In this document: in pieces, positions 6,410-16,583 of the stretch | Numbering within the stretch: position 1 is the first letter of the stretch | How the letters are laid out: the number at the start of each line of letters is the position of its first letter | The notes under the pieces: generated by a model | Database searches by the model: none | Told to the model about the DNA's origin: nothing | What the model saw: the letters and a program-made list of their open reading frames with translations, nothing else | Program-made: the position numbers and the translations under genes | Assembly (NCBI GenBank): GCA_002733905.1 | Contig: NVXK01000029.1 | Coordinates: forward strand, 1-34,067 | DNA: 34,067 nucleotides | Source of the DNA: Robiginitomaculum sp. | GTDB taxonomy: Bacteria; Pseudomonadota; Alphaproteobacteria; Caulobacterales; Maricaulaceae | Direction: 5' to 3'

Positions 6410-8254
6410 TTATTTTTGGGTATCGGCTATGTATTCATTGACGAGTTCCTCGAGAAGAGAAAGCGGTACGGAACCATTGGCAAGAATAATATCATGAAAC
6501 TCGCGAATACTGAATTTATCGCCCAGTTCCGATTGTGCTTTGGCTTTAAGCTCCTGAATTTTCAACATGCCGATTTTGTAAGCAGTCGCTTGTCCCGGCC
6601 AAACGATATAACGGTCGATTTCTGCGCGAATATCGCCCTCTGGATTTGCAATATTTTCAAGCATATATTGTACAGCTTGCTCACGCGTCCATTTTTTAGC
6701 GTGTATGCCTGTATCAACGACCAGACGTGCCGCACGAAAAATTTCCATAGAGAGACGCCCGAAATCTTGATAGGGATCAGTATAGAGGCCAAGTTCGGCT
6801 GGCACACTTTCTGCGTAAAGCGCCCAGCCTTCTATATAGGCCGTATGTCCGCCTTGTTTGCGAAACTCGGGTATGCCTTCAAGCTCCAAGCCAATGGCGA
6901 TTTGCATATGATGTCCCGGAATACCTTCATGATAGGCAAGGGCTTGCATCAGGAAAATAGGTTGTTCGCGTACATCTTTGAGGTTTATGAAATATATACC
7001 AGGGCGTGATCCATCTATAGCAGGTTGCTCATAAAATGCTCCATAAGCACTGTCCTGACGGAATGGCTCAACGCGTTTGACAATCATGTCTGCTTTTGGC
7101 TTGGTGATAAACAGGCTGTCGAGCTTGGTTTTCATATTATCAATAATGGCGGCGGCCTCTTTCATATATTGGGCGCGCCCTGCATCGTCATTTGAAAATG
7201 TGAATTGAGAATCTGTACGTAAATGGGCATAAAACGCTTGTAAGTCACCGTCGAAATTGACCTGCTTCATAATTTTAAGCATTTCGCCTTGAATGCGGGC
7301 GACTTCTTTCAGGCCGATATTATGAATTTCATCCGCGGTCAGTTGTGTTGTGGTATAATGATTAAGTCGCATTTGGTAATACGCGGCGCCGTCGGGCAAT
7401 TTCCATACACCGTCATCATCATTTGCACGCGCTTCATGTGCTTCAAACATTGCAATCAAACTTGCATATGCTGGTTTAAAAGACGTGAGAAGGGCATCTT
7501 GAGCCGCTTGTCGTAATGCATCTTTGTCTGCGTCACTGACATCTTTTAAACTGTCAATTTTATTTTTAATGTCGTGATAAATCGGGCTGTCAGCACCTGT
7601 GCCGAATGGAGCGCCTTCTACAACATTTCGAGACGCAACCAAAAGCTTGCCATATACGAATTTCGGAAGTGTGATCCCGTTGGAAAATTGCGCTTCTGCC
7701 CGAGCTTGATATTGAGATAAATACCGCTCAGCTTGGGACAGGCGTGCAATATAGGCCTTTGCATCGGCAAGGGTCTCAACTTTGTGAAAATTGACCATAA
7801 ACGTTGGTAGGCCAATATGTTCGCCCGTCATGTGGGTGAAAACATATGTATGTTCTGCAAAAGCATGGCTCGCCGCAGTATCTTGCGCGTTATATTCAAA
7901 AAGACGGTAAGAAATTTTGCCTTGTGTGTCGAGTCTGTCGAAATTGAAACTTGCTTTCATTTGCTTGCGCCAGAGTTGCTCTAAAGCAAATTCTTCATCA
8001 ATCGCAGCTTGAGACACATCATCAAGCTTGTCTTGATCGTCTGTGATGCCGAGGTAACTCTGTGTGAGTGGGGAGCGTTTAAGGGTGTCTTCATAACGCG
8101 CTTGGAACCAGTCATTTATACTTTGCGTTTCCGATCGAACATGTTCGGAATTTGGTTTTCCTGATATGTCCTTGTTATGATCTGGTGAGCAGGAAATAAG
8201 GGACAGGCTTGCCAATACCGATCCGCACAAGAGTAAATGCTGAAATGCTCGCAT
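6410..8254 (-). CDS. DUF885 lipoprotein, putative zinc metallopeptidase (first gene of pair)
   Basis: 614-residue paralog of the gene just downstream. The signal peptide ends in lipobox LISC, giving an N-terminal lipid-modified cysteine followed by an Asp/Lys/Ser-rich linker. The catalytic region repeats HEGIPGHH (from His442), YIEGWALYAE, DFGRLSMEIFRAARLVVDTG and PGQATAYKIG, so both paralogs keep the putative metal-binding residues. The predicted location is the periplasm, membrane-anchored. A GAGG motif lies about 7 bases upstream of the start. It is transcribed divergently from cckA across a 185-bp gap. Processing of peptides taken up from outside is a reasonable but unproven role. Retention of two intact copies suggests different substrates. 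Confidence 0.88.
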   Translation of the reverse strand: MRAFQHLLLCGSVLASLSLISCSPDHNKDISGKPNSEHVRSETQSINDWFQARYEDTLKRSPLTQSYLGITDDQDKLDDVSQAAIDEEFALEQLWRKQMKASFNFDRLDTQGKISYRLFEYNAQDTAASHAFAEHTYVFTHMTGEHIGLPTFMVNFHKVETLADAKAYIARLSQAERYLSQYQARAEAQFSNGITLPKFVYGKLLVASRNVVEGAPFGTGADSPIYHDIKNKIDSLKDVSDADKDALRQAAQDALLTSFKPAYASLIAMFEAHEARANDDDGVWKLPDGAAYYQMRLNHYTTTQLTADEIHNIGLKEVARIQGEMLKIMKQVNFDGDLQAFYAHLRTDSQFTFSNDDAGRAQYMKEAAAIIDNMKTKLDSLFITKPKADMIVKRVEPFRQDSAYGAFYEQPAIDGSRPGIYFINLKDVREQPIFLMQALAYHEGIPGHHMQIAIGLELEGIPEFRKQGGHTAYIEGWALYAESVPAELGLYTDPYQDFGRLSMEIFRAARLVVDTGIHAKKWTREQAVQYMLENIANPEGDIRAEIDRYIVWPGQATAYKIGMLKIQELKAKAQSELGDKFSIREFHDIILANGSVPLSLLEELVNEYIADTQK

Positions 8255-8331
8255 AAAAACCTCATCTATTTTTTAGTGTGTTCGTAAAGCACGCATCATA
8301 CGTATTTATCGAAAAAAGGAAAGTCTCAATC

Positions 8332-8378
8332 AAATATGTGGGAAAATACATGGCAAATACATGGCAAAATACGTGGGT
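8332..8378. repeat. Tandem 11-12-bp repeats in the cckA/DUF885 divergent region
   Basis: Two exact adjacent copies of AATACATGGCA (8345-8355, 8356-8366) are flanked by related units AAATATGTGGG (8332-8342) and AAATACGTGGG (8367-8377). That makes about four units between two divergent genes, a position that suits regulatory binding sites. The TGGCA core resembles the unit of the repeats at 138-176. Confidence 0.65.
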
Positions 8379-8439
8379 ATGAATATGAATGAAAATTGCA
8401 AGGTGGCACATTTACTGTTTTTCGTCATAAACTAGCAGT

Positions 8440-10986
8440 ATGGAAAAATTGATTCGATTAGATACAGGCCAACTTGAAACGTCACGCAAGAAGCGGCTTC
8501 CTTATTATTTAGGAGGTTTGTTTTTCTCAGTGATCGCGATAGCGGCGAGTAGTATTGCCATTTGGTATGGGCAAACGTTAGGGCGTGCAATTCTGACCCT
8601 ATGTGTTGGCATCGCGGTCGTGGCGTTACTCGCTATGCTAACAATCATTATAAACTATGCTAATCTTGGTGTTGATGAACAAGCAGAAGGTGGTGGGCAT
8701 GGCCTATTGGGTGATTCTTTTGAAGCGTTTAATGTGCCAAGTCTTCTCATGCGTAAAGGGCGTCCTATATTTGCGAATGCAGCTTATATGAAGCTTGCAT
8801 TCGAGGTGGGTGCAAGTAACAAAAATGATACGCCACCTTTGCCAGACGCGCTTTTTTCTTCGTGTGAAGGCGATATTGCCTCTGCAATTTTTAGATTGCA
8901 CCATATAACACACGTCAGTGGTATTGGCGTAGAAACTGTATCTATGAAAATACAAGGTTTGGAGCGTAACCTTCAAATCACTGTTACTCCACTTGAGAGT
9001 GGGCAGTTATGGCAAATTGAAGAACTTGCCGATGATGGCGCAAATACAGGCGCACCATTATCCGAAGCTCCAATCGGTCTCTTTAGTATCCACACCGATG
9101 GTCGTATTCTACAAATGAATGAAGTGCTTAAAGGATGGCTTGGCTATCAAAATGATGAATTACCTGAAAATATTTCTGATTTCATTGAAAACCCTGAAAG
9201 TCTTCTTGAAAGCCAGAAAACCCATGGGCGCATCGTGCGTACGGATACCAGACTTAAAACACGCAAAGGCGTAAACTCCCCAACAATGATGAGCGGGAGT
9301 TGGCAAGAGGTCGAGCCCGGACATATTAGTGCCAGTGTGGCTGTATACGGACATTCTGGTTTGGGGGCAGCTATAGGGGGCAGTTTATTAGGAACGCGAA
9401 CGCAATCAGGCTCTACGCAGACACAAGCATTGTCGCAGGATGCGAATACGGTCATGGTGGGTGGGATTGATGTCTTGGGTGAGGCACCCTTCGGTGTCGT
9501 GCATATTGATAGTAAAAACCTGCGTACGGCAGTGATACGGCACGCCAACGCTGCGTTTACACAAATGACAGGCAAGGCTGTACCAGATGACGGGGCAGGC
9601 CTAACATTTCTATCACTTTTTACAAAGGCAAGTAATACAGATAAATTCCTCGATGCAGGGGTGAACCTCGTCGACGCTCCTATTGATCTACATTTAGTAA
9701 ATGGCGATAAATGCCCCGTAAATATCTATTTTTCTCAGACAGGAGGCTTGGGGGAAGAGGGAGATATTGTGGCGTATATGATTGATATTTCCAAGCGCAA
9801 AGAGCTTGAAGATGATTTGTTGCAAGCCCAAAAAATGCAGGCGGTGGGACAATTAGCAGGTGGGGTCGCCCATGATTTCAATAACTTACTTACAGTTATT
9901 CGCTTGAATACAGATGAACTTTTGGGGCGTCACCCAATTGGTGACCCCTCTTATCCTGAGCTGCAACAAATCAACCAAACCGTTGCACGTTCGGCGTCTT
10001 TGGTGAAAAAGCTTTTGGCTTTCTCACGAAAACAAACCATGCGTGTTGAGACTTTAAATGTTACGGACACACTCTCGGAAGCCTCCGTAATGATTAAGAG
10101 AATGATGGTGGAAACCATCAAACTTGATGTGGTGCATGGGCGCGGCTTGCCTGCTATTCAGGCTGACAGCACGCAATTTGATACCATTATGATGAATTTA
10201 TGTGTCAATGCCCGTGACGCTATGGTCGAAAAGGGAAAGGGCGGTACAATCACGCTAAGCTCTGTTCTTGCCACAGCCGAGGATTATCAAAAAGATGGTG
10301 TCACCATGCCAAAAGAGGGTGGGTTTGTTATTATTAATGTGACCGATACGGGCACAGGCATGGACGCGGCAACGCAAAAGAAAATTTTTGAACCTTTCTT
10401 TACCACAAAGGAACAGGGTAAAGGCACGGGGCTTGGTCTCGCGACCGTTTACGGCATTGTCGAGCAAATGAGCGGCCATTTACGTGTTGAAAGCACACTC
10501 GGTGTCGGGACAACGTTTAAAGTCTATATTCCGATGGCAAAGGCTGGTGAAGATGGTGTGATCGAACCTGCAACGCGTGTGAAACCCAAAATCGTTAAAC
10601 CTGCTAACCTTGCTGGACAAGGGCGTATTCTCTTTGTGGAGGATGAAGACCCTGTACGGGCAATCGCTGCAAAAACTCTACGTAAACGCGGCTATACTGT
10701 TATTGAAGCTTGTGACGGTGAAGAAGCGTATGAAATGCTGGAAGAGGGTGAGCGCTTTGATTTGATGATTTCCGATGTTGTTATGCCGGGAATGGACGGC
10801 CCGACACTTCTTAAAAAGGGTCGTGAAATGTTAGGGGATGCACGCATTGTCTTTATTTCAGGCTACGCCGAAGAAGAATTTTCCGATTTGCTTGCAGATG
10901 AACCTGATGTCACTTTCCTACCCAAACCATTCACACTGACCCAACTTGCGGAAAAGGTGAAAGGGGTTATTGGTGATGCCAATTAG
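8440..10986 (+). CDS. cckA: CckA-like hybrid sensor histidine kinase/phosphatase
   Basis: Cell-cycle hybrid kinase that in alphaproteobacteria feeds phosphate through ChpT to CtrA and CpdR. The 848-residue product starts with two membrane segments (about 21-41 and 49-71). Three PAS-like regions follow (about 90-200, 205-305 and 345-455). The DHp helix has GGVAHDFNNLL (His478), then come the N box (LCVNARDAM, Asn590), G1 (Asp636) and G2 (GKGTGLGLA, 660-668). The C-terminal receiver domain has acidic residues at VEDED and phosphoacceptor Asp779 in ISDVVMPGMDG. It is longer than Caulobacter CckA (about 690 residues), mainly in the sensory part. The start overlaps no other gene but has a poor ribosome binding site. 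The DUF167 gene overlaps its 3' end. The position upstream of recA-alaS supports the assignment. Confidence 0.93.
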   Translation: MEKLIRLDTGQLETSRKKRLPYYLGGLFFSVIAIAASSIAIWYGQTLGRAILTLCVGIAVVALLAMLTIIINYANLGVDEQAEGGGHGLLGDSFEAFNVPSLLMRKGRPIFANAAYMKLAFEVGASNKNDTPPLPDALFSSCEGDIASAIFRLHHITHVSGIGVETVSMKIQGLERNLQITVTPLESGQLWQIEELADDGANTGAPLSEAPIGLFSIHTDGRILQMNEVLKGWLGYQNDELPENISDFIENPESLLESQKTHGRIVRTDTRLKTRKGVNSPTMMSGSWQEVEPGHISASVAVYGHSGLGAAIGGSLLGTRTQSGSTQTQALSQDANTVMVGGIDVLGEAPFGVVHIDSKNLRTAVIRHANAAFTQMTGKAVPDDGAGLTFLSLFTKASNTDKFLDAGVNLVDAPIDLHLVNGDKCPVNIYFSQTGGLGEEGDIVAYMIDISKRKELEDDLLQAQKMQAVGQLAGGVAHDFNNLLTVIRLNTDELLGRHPIGDPSYPELQQINQTVARSASLVKKLLAFSRKQTMRVETLNVTDTLSEASVMIKRMMVETIKLDVVHGRGLPAIQADSTQFDTIMMNLCVNARDAMVEKGKGGTITLSSVLATAEDYQKDGVTMPKEGGFVIINVTDTGTGMDAATQKKIFEPFFTTKEQGKGTGLGLATVYGIVEQMSGHLRVESTLGVGTTFKVYIPMAKAGEDGVIEPATRVKPKIVKPANLAGQGRILFVEDEDPVRAIAAKTLRKRGYTVIEACDGEEAYEMLEEGERFDLMISDVVMPGMDGPTLLKKGREMLGDARIVFISGYAEEEFSDLLADEPDVTFLPKPFTLTQLAEKVKGVIGDAN

Positions 10987-11326
10987 CATATCACCTTCTG
11001 TGCCATCTGTACCGTGGCGTGCAGTAAGCGATGGTGTGGTCTTGCATCTCTCCGTCACGCCGAAATCATCAAAGGACAGTGTCGGTGAGAGTGTAGAGGG
11101 GCCGTCAGGCTGTATCCTAAAAGTAAAAACACGGGCCATTCCCGACAAAGGGGCAGCGAATCAGGCGGTGGTGAAATTGCTTGCAAAATGGCTAGGTGTG
11201 CCAAAAACTTCGATAAAAATTGTTTCGGGGAGCCGTTCTAAGCTCAAAACTGTTCAAATTGCGGGCAATTTTGAAGAAATAATAAAAACGCTTGAAATGC
11301 AGGTGATAGCGAAGGAAACTCGCTAA
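10976..11326 (+). CDS. DUF167 (YggU) family protein
   Basis: Small 116-residue cytoplasmic protein of the DUF167/YggU family, whose function is not established. Visible family features are GVVLHLSVTPKSS, the central KVKTRAIPDKGAANQAV motif, LAKWLGVPKTSIKIVSG and SRSKLKTVQI. The start is ambiguous. ATG at 10976 is chosen, with AAAGGGG about 9 bases upstream; GTG at 10973 and TTG at 10970 are in frame and would add one or two residues. The gene overlaps the end of cckA by 11 bases, so it is translated from the same transcript. It is probably a conserved passenger of the cckA-recA block. Confidence 0.85.
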   Translation: MPISISPSVPSVPWRAVSDGVVLHLSVTPKSSKDSVGESVEGPSGCILKVKTRAIPDKGAANQAVVKLLAKWLGVPKTSIKIVSGSRSKLKTVQIAGNFEEIIKTLEMQVIAKETR

Positions 11327-11360
11327 AAATACGCTATAATGTATTCAAATGAACATTTAA

Positions 11361-11412
11361 ATGTACTTACTTTGTTCTTTTCTCTTGCGTAATGAGAACA
11401 AAGTGAGTACAT
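11361..11412. promoter_or_regulatory. Inverted repeat with two LexA-box-like arms upstream of recA
   Basis: An 18-bp arm at 11361-11378 is repeated in inverted orientation at 11395-11412 with one mismatch, around a 16-base spacer. Each arm contains GTAC-N7-GTTC (11363-11377 on plus, the mirror on minus). That is one base away from the alphaproteobacterial LexA operator GTTC-N7-GTTC. A weak promoter pair, TTGCGT (11385) and TACATA (11408) with 17-bp spacing, overlaps it. SOS control of recA is established in the class; assignment of this particular element is inference. Confidence 0.6.
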
Positions 11413-11505
11413 AAGTTTCAGGCATACATTTGAGGCAGTCCATTTGAAGCCAACAAATTTTAAATGACCGAGGGGCTCCGGTGATTTGCAAAAGGAATAA
11501 AAAAC

Positions 11506-12597
11506 ATGGCCAAGAATAGAACACCTCTTACTGTCGTCGGTAAAGCTAGCGATAAAAATAAATCTGCTGCTCTTGAAGCTGCGCTCAGCCAAATTGACCG
11601 CGCTTTTGGTAAGGGCTCTGTCATGAAGCTTGGCCAAAAGCAAAGCATGGATATTGAATCCGTATCAACGGGGTCAATTGGCCTTGATGTTGCGCTCGGC
11701 ATAGGCGGTCTTCCTTATGGTCGTGTTATTGAAATCTATGGCCCTGAAAGTTCGGGTAAAACGACATTGGCTTTGCATGTCATTGCTGAAGTGCAAAAAG
11801 AGGGCGGCGTAGCGGCCTTTATCGACGCGGAACATGCACTTGATCCTATTTACGCGGCCAAGCTTGGTGTGGACGTGAATGAACTTCTTATTTCCCAACC
11901 TGATACAGGGGAACAAGCCTTGGAAATCACAGATACGCTCGTCCGTTCTGGTGCTGTCAATGTTTTGGTTATCGACTCTGTGGCGGCGTTAACGCCACGC
12001 GCCGAGCTTGAAGGGGATATGGGCGATAGTCTTCCTGGCCTACAGGCACGTTTGATGAGCCAAGCTCTGCGTAAACTTACAGGGTCTATTTCAAAATCTG
12101 GCTGTATGGTAATCTTTATCAATCAAATCCGTATGAAAATCGGTGTAATGTATGGTTCACCTGAAACAACGACGGGTGGGAATGCGTTGAAATTTTACGC
12201 CTCTGTACGTCTCGACATTCGCCGTATTGGCGCGATTAAATATCGTGATGACGTGATCGGCAACCAAACGCGGGTCAAAGTCGTGAAAAATAAAGTCGCC
12301 CCTCCATTCCGCCAAGTTGAGTTTGATATTATGTATGGTGAAGGTATCTCGAAAACAGGTGAAATCATTGATTTGGGCGTAAAAGCTGGCGTTGTCGAGA
12401 AATCAGGCTCTTGGTATTCTTATGGTGACGAGCGTATTGGTCAAGGACGTGAGAATGTACGTGCCTTCCTTTTAGAGCATCCTGAAATCGCAGATCGTAT
12501 CGAACGTCAAATTCGTATGAATGAAGGCCTGATCGAAGATGAAATGCTGGTTCCAAAAGAGGAACAAAAGGATGAAGACGGTGCTCTAGAGGCATAA
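11506..12597 (+). CDS. recA: Recombinase RecA
   Basis: 363-residue DNA strand-exchange ATPase and co-protease for LexA cleavage. Visible features are the Walker A loop GPESSGKT (79-86), the catalytic-glutamate/loop region EHALDPIYA, Walker [16 protein letters not shown] and [17 protein letters not shown], and the DNA-binding loop [31 protein letters not shown]. The N-terminus is about 13 residues longer than in E. coli, as is common in alphaproteobacteria. The acidic tail DEDGALEA is typical. AAAGGAA upstream of the ATG is a good ribosome binding site. The 179-bp gap before it contains the inverted repeat at 11361-11412. A candidate weak terminator separates it from alaS. Confidence 0.98.
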   Translation: MAKNRTPLTVVGKASDKNKSAALEAALSQIDRAFGKGSVMKLGQKQSMDIESVSTGSIGLDVALGIGGLPYGRVIEIYGPESSGKTTLALHVIAEVQKEGGVAAFIDAEHALDPIYAAKLGVDVNELLISQPDTGEQALEITDTLVRSGAVNVLVIDSVAALTPRAELEGDMGDSLPGLQARLMSQALRKLTGSISKSGCMVIFINQIRMKIGVMYGSPETTTGGNALKFYASVRLDIRRIGAIKYRDDVIGNQTRVKVVKNKVAPPFRQVEFDIMYGEGISKTGEIIDLGVKAGVVEKSGSWYSYGDERIGQGRENVRAFLLEHPEIADRIERQIRMNEGLIEDEMLVPKEEQKDEDGALEA

Positions 12598-12646
12598 TCC
12601 TCTAATTCGTAAGATAATTGACAAAAAAACGTCAAAAAATGAAATA

Positions 12647-12675
12647 CGCGCTTGGCACTGTCGAGTGCGTTTTCT
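12647..12675 (+). terminator. Candidate weak terminator after recA
   Basis: CGCGCT (12647-12652) can pair with AGTGCG (12664-12669), including one G-U pair, around an 11-base loop, followed by TTTTCT. An A-T pair can extend the stem by one. The stem is short, so partial read-through into alaS is likely if it works at all. Confidence 0.4.
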
Positions 12676-12709
12676 ATATGTGGTGTCTAACTTATTTTAA
12701 GAGACCAGC

Positions 12710-15352
12710 ATGACGGCTTTACGCGATATACGAAAACAATTCCTCGGCTTTTTTGAAGGCAATGATCATAAAATTATCAAGTCTAGCCCATTAGTGCCGG
12801 ACAATGACCCGACATTGCTATTCACCAATGCTGGCATGGTGCAGTTCAAAAACCTGTTTACAGGCGCGGAAACCCCTCAAACACCACGTGCGGCGACGTC
12901 GCAAAAATGTGTGCGTGCAGGCGGCAAGCATAATGACCTTGATAATGTTGGCTATACGGCCCGTCATCACACATTCTTTGAAATGCTCGGAAATTTTTCA
13001 TTCGGTGATTATTTCAAGGAAGATGCTATTGAATATGGCTGGAATCTTTTGACCAAAGACTTCGGCCTGTCAAAAGACAAGTTACTGGTGACGGTTTACC
13101 ATACAGATGATCAAGCGCGTAAAATTTGGAAAAAAGTGGCTGGTCTGTCCGATAGTCAAATTATCAGCATTGCGACGTCCGATAATTTTTGGGCGATGGG
13201 CGATACAGGGCCGTGCGGCCCATGTTCTGAAATATTTTATGACCACGGCGATAAAATTGCAGGAGGCCCTCCGGGTTCACCCGACGAAGACGGCGACCGT
13301 TTTATTGAAATCTGGAACCTTGTTTTCATGCAACATGAAAAGTTTAAAGACGGCAGGCAAGTTGATCTGCCAAAACCATCTATTGATACAGGCATGGGCC
13401 TCGAACGTATCGCCGCGATTTTGCAAGGGGTGCACAATAACTACGATATTGATCTGTTCAAAAATCTTATCAATACAAGTGTTGAAGAAACCAAGGTCAA
13501 GGCCGAAGGCGACGCGATGTTTTCGCACCGCGTGATTGCAGATCATCTCCGCTCTGCGTCCTTCCTTATTGCCGATGGTGTTAGCCCATCAAACGAAGGC
13601 CGTGGCTATGTATTGCGCCGTATTATGCGCCGCGCCATGCGTCATGCCCATTTACTAGGCACACCAGAGCCACTTATGCACCGCCTTGTCCCGTCGCTAG
13701 TGGATGAGATGGGAGATGCATTTAGCGAGCTTAAGCGCGCCCAAGAAAACATTGAAACAACAATGTTGCAAGAAGAAGAACGTTTCCGCAAGACACTCGG
13801 ACGTGGCACTGCGCTTCTTGATGATGCTACCAAAGATTTAAGCAAGGGGGACACACTCTCGGGCGAAATCGCATTCAAACTCTATGATACATTTGGCTTC
13901 CCTCTTGACCTCACCCAAGACGCATTGCGCTCTCAGGGGATAGAGGTTGACGTGGACGGCTATAATGATGCCATGCAAATCCAAAAGGACAATGCGCGTG
14001 CCCATTGGAAGGGGTCTGGCGATGCTGGTTCCGATGCAATCTGGCTAGCATTAAAAGAAAAGCACGGCGCAACTGAATTTACGGGATATAAAAATCTAAC
14101 GGGCGAGAGCGCGATTTTAGCCCTTATAAAAGACGGTGTAGAAATTGACAGCGCCAGTAAAGGCGACGAAATCCACTTCATCACCAAACAAACCCCGTTC
14201 TACGCAGAAAGCGGCGGTCAAGCAGGCGATAAAGGTTTTGTCACATTTGCCAATGGTGCGAAAATAAATGTCACAGATGTCAAAAAACGTGCTGGCGAGA
14301 TACACGCGCTTATCGGCACTCTGGTGTCTGGAGATATTCAAGTCGGCGATATGGCAAGCCTGAATGTTGATGCGAATATTCGTATGAAGACCCGCGCCAA
14401 CCATTCTGCAACCCATCTTGTCCACGAGGCTTTACGCCGTGTCCTCGGTACACATGTGACCCAAAAGGGCCAAATGGTAGACGGCGAGCGTATTCGCTTT
14501 GACTTTTCAAATGGTGGCGCTGTGAGCGCAGAAGACCTAGCAACTATTGAAGCGCAAGTGAACGCCGTTATTTTGGAAAACAGTGAAGCCTATACAAAAC
14601 TTATGGCACCCGACGAAGCGATCGAAGCAGGGGCTATGGCGTTATTTGGTGAAAAATACGGCGATGAAGTGCGCGTATTTTCTCTTGGCAACGTACCAAA
14701 CGGGGAAGATCACGCTTATTCTGTAGAACTTTGCGGCGGTACTCATGTGGCGCGTACTGGCGATATAGCATTATTCAAAATCCTAAGCGAAGGCGCCGTT
14801 GCCGCAGGTATTCGCCGTATCGAAGCCGTTACAGGTGAGGCGGCACGTATGTATCTTGAGCAACAAGCAGGCTTTGCAAAAGCGGCCGCAGATGTGTTGA
14901 AAGTAAAAACCTCTGATGTGGCTGACCGTGTTGACGCGCTGACCAAAGAAAAACGCCAGCTTGAAAAAGACGTGGCAAAACTCCGCAAAGAACTTGCACT
15001 TGGCGGCGGAGGCGGCGCGTCCGAAGCAGAGGAACTCAATGGCATCAAATTTATGGGTCGTGTATTGCAAGGCGTCAGTGGCAAAGATCTACGTACTATG
15101 ATTGAAGAGCAAAAACAAAAGCTTGGCTCGGGTATTGTCGCATTTGTCGCTGTCGATGATGGAAAAGTCGCCGTTGCGGTTGGCGTTACATCTGACCTTA
15201 CTGATAAATTCAATGCCGCGACATTAGTAAACCTTGGCGCCGAAAAAGTTGGTGGTCGAGGTGGCGGTCGTCCAGATATGGCACAAGCAGGTGGCTCGAA
15301 AGTTGAAAATGCTGACGCGGCCCTCGAAGCAATCAAAAACTCACTTCTATAA
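12710..15352 (+). CDS. alaS: Alanyl-tRNA synthetase
   Basis: 880-residue class II synthetase charging tRNA-Ala. The N-terminal catalytic core shows the motif-2 region [21 protein letters not shown], the [15 protein letters not shown] segment, and the Gly-rich GMGLERIA motif 3. The editing domain has the zinc ligands HSATH (His565, His569) and CGGTH (Cys675, His679), which hydrolyse mischarged Ser/Gly-tRNA. A coiled coil (about 735-765) and the C-terminal DHHA1/C-Ala domain with [15 protein letters not shown] complete the usual layout. Length is normal. It follows recA as in many alphaproteobacteria. Its last 20 bases overlap the 3' end of the convergent ATP-grasp gene. Confidence 0.98.
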   Translation: MTALRDIRKQFLGFFEGNDHKIIKSSPLVPDNDPTLLFTNAGMVQFKNLFTGAETPQTPRAATSQKCVRAGGKHNDLDNVGYTARHHTFFEMLGNFSFGDYFKEDAIEYGWNLLTKDFGLSKDKLLVTVYHTDDQARKIWKKVAGLSDSQIISIATSDNFWAMGDTGPCGPCSEIFYDHGDKIAGGPPGSPDEDGDRFIEIWNLVFMQHEKFKDGRQVDLPKPSIDTGMGLERIAAILQGVHNNYDIDLFKNLINTSVEETKVKAEGDAMFSHRVIADHLRSASFLIADGVSPSNEGRGYVLRRIMRRAMRHAHLLGTPEPLMHRLVPSLVDEMGDAFSELKRAQENIETTMLQEEERFRKTLGRGTALLDDATKDLSKGDTLSGEIAFKLYDTFGFPLDLTQDALRSQGIEVDVDGYNDAMQIQKDNARAHWKGSGDAGSDAIWLALKEKHGATEFTGYKNLTGESAILALIKDGVEIDSASKGDEIHFITKQTPFYAESGGQAGDKGFVTFANGAKINVTDVKKRAGEIHALIGTLVSGDIQVGDMASLNVDANIRMKTRANHSATHLVHEALRRVLGTHVTQKGQMVDGERIRFDFSNGGAVSAEDLATIEAQVNAVILENSEAYTKLMAPDEAIEAGAMALFGEKYGDEVRVFSLGNVPNGEDHAYSVELCGGTHVARTGDIALFKILSEGAVAAGIRRIEAVTGEAARMYLEQQAGFAKAAADVLKVKTSDVADRVDALTKEKRQLEKDVAKLRKELALGGGGGASEAEELNGIKFMGRVLQGVSGKDLRTMIEEQKQKLGSGIVAFVAVDDGKVAVAVGVTSDLTDKFNAATLVNLGAEKVGGRGGGRPDMAQAGGSKVENADAALEAIKNSLL

Positions 15353-16583
15353 CAGGCGCTAGCCCACCACCTTTTGTGCGTAAATTGGTTGTCTGTCCTT
15401 GATAGATACGGGCCGCATACAGTATTGGGGTACCGTCATATGTATAGACGCGTAGATCAAACTTTAACTCCGTTTTCTCGCCATCATATGTAATGGCGCG
15501 TAATGGGGGAGCAATAAATTTTTGCGCTATATAGCCGTTAGCATTGATATGTCGCCAGACTTTTGACGTAAGTTTTGCACCGCGATACGTCGCACGGCTA
15601 CCAAACCCTGAATGAGGTTTGAAGAAATATTGTCGTCGATTTTTCCATAAGTATTCAGTGTTTTCAGACGTAACAACAATTGTGTTGGGGATGAGTGATA
15701 ATATATCACGAACAGATTTTGAAATTCCCCAATGCGAGAGTAAATCCATATCCGATAGTAGTGTCAAATTACGCTTATCTGCATAGAGGGCATGATGCCT
15801 CGGGGACGGACTCACAACAACGGCATTGTTTTCCAGAGCTTGTCGCAATGTCTTGTTTTTGGGTTCGCTCAACGTAAAATCTGTAAGTCGGTTGTAAACA
15901 ATGTCAATAATATGTTCGCCCAAATAGAGTTTATTCCCTTGCAGGGTGAGGGCGTTTACGTCTGTAATAAAAACCTTAAATCCCTGTTCTCTCAACATAT
16001 CGGCGGCGAGGCACATATCAGGGTAATGAAATTGCTCTTTTGGGTTTTCATCGACAATGGCAATCGTTTTGGGAACGCCAAGTCTTTCTGCGGCTTTCCA
16101 TTCGCTTAGAAACATTTGGGTGATCAAGTCGCGGGCTTTTGTATTTGTATTGCCTCTCGCATTTTCTAATGCATTCACAATGAAGGCGCCGCCAGCATTG
16201 GTATTTATTTCTATGAGACGAGGGCCATTGGGGGTCATATGGAAATCATACCCCATGAACATGCCCTTGGTTTTGCTTTGTACCAAAAAATGCGATGGAT
16301 TATTTCGCGCGAAAATCACTTGTTGATAGATGTCGGTGTTGATGGTGTCTTCAATGGCTTTTATTTGTGCTTTCATGGAAAATACATCTTGAGTGGACAC
16401 AAAAACAGCCGTGCTCGCAAAATAGTTTTCGCGCGTAGAAAGTTGTGAGGCCATGGTAGGCGTGGGGCTTGCGCTAATGATTCCGCGTTCAATTTCTACA
16501 CGCTCTATAGGGAGGCAATAGCAGTATTGATTAAGTGATAAAGATGTATCAAATGGAGGCGTAGGGGAGCAGGACAAACTCAT
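15333..16583 (-). CDS. ATP-grasp-like ligase of unknown substrate, coupled to arsR
   Basis: 416-residue soluble protein with ATP-grasp-like features: [22 protein letters not shown] (about residues 130-150), a Lys-containing strand [11 protein letters not shown] (Lys322), the conserved NGYIAQKFI segment and C-terminal [20 protein letters not shown]. These suggest a carboxylate-amine ligase or related ATP-dependent enzyme. The substrate is unknown and the family was recognised only at fold level. The first 45 residues are Ser/Pro-rich and unlike the core. The start codon overlaps the arsR stop (ATGA), so translation is coupled to arsR. Its 3' end overlaps that of convergent alaS by 20 bases. 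The link to ArsR suggests a role in metalloid or thiol metabolism, which is inference. Confidence 0.7.
   Translation of the reverse strand: MSLSCSPTPPFDTSLSLNQYCYCLPIERVEIERGIISASPTPTMASQLSTRENYFASTAVFVSTQDVFSMKAQIKAIEDTINTDIYQQVIFARNNPSHFLVQSKTKGMFMGYDFHMTPNGPRLIEINTNAGGAFIVNALENARGNTNTKARDLITQMFLSEWKAAERLGVPKTIAIVDENPKEQFHYPDMCLAADMLREQGFKVFITDVNALTLQGNKLYLGEHIIDIVYNRLTDFTLSEPKNKTLRQALENNAVVVSPSPRHHALYADKRNLTLLSDMDLLSHWGISKSVRDILSLIPNTIVVTSENTEYLWKNRRQYFFKPHSGFGSRATYRGAKLTSKVWRHINANGYIAQKFIAPPLRAITYDGEKTELKFDLRVYTYDGTPILYAARIYQGQTTNLRTKGGGLAPVIEVSF

Noticed and set aside
6293-7009. 238-codon plus-strand frame across the two DUF885 genes
   Set aside because: It overlaps two well-supported genes on the other strand and has no ribosome binding site or recognisable motif.
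14743-15336. 197-codon open frame antisense to the alaS 3' half
   Set aside because: It is a shadow of the alaS codon pattern: Ser/Ala/Pro/Thr-rich composition, no family similarity, and full overlap with a certain gene.
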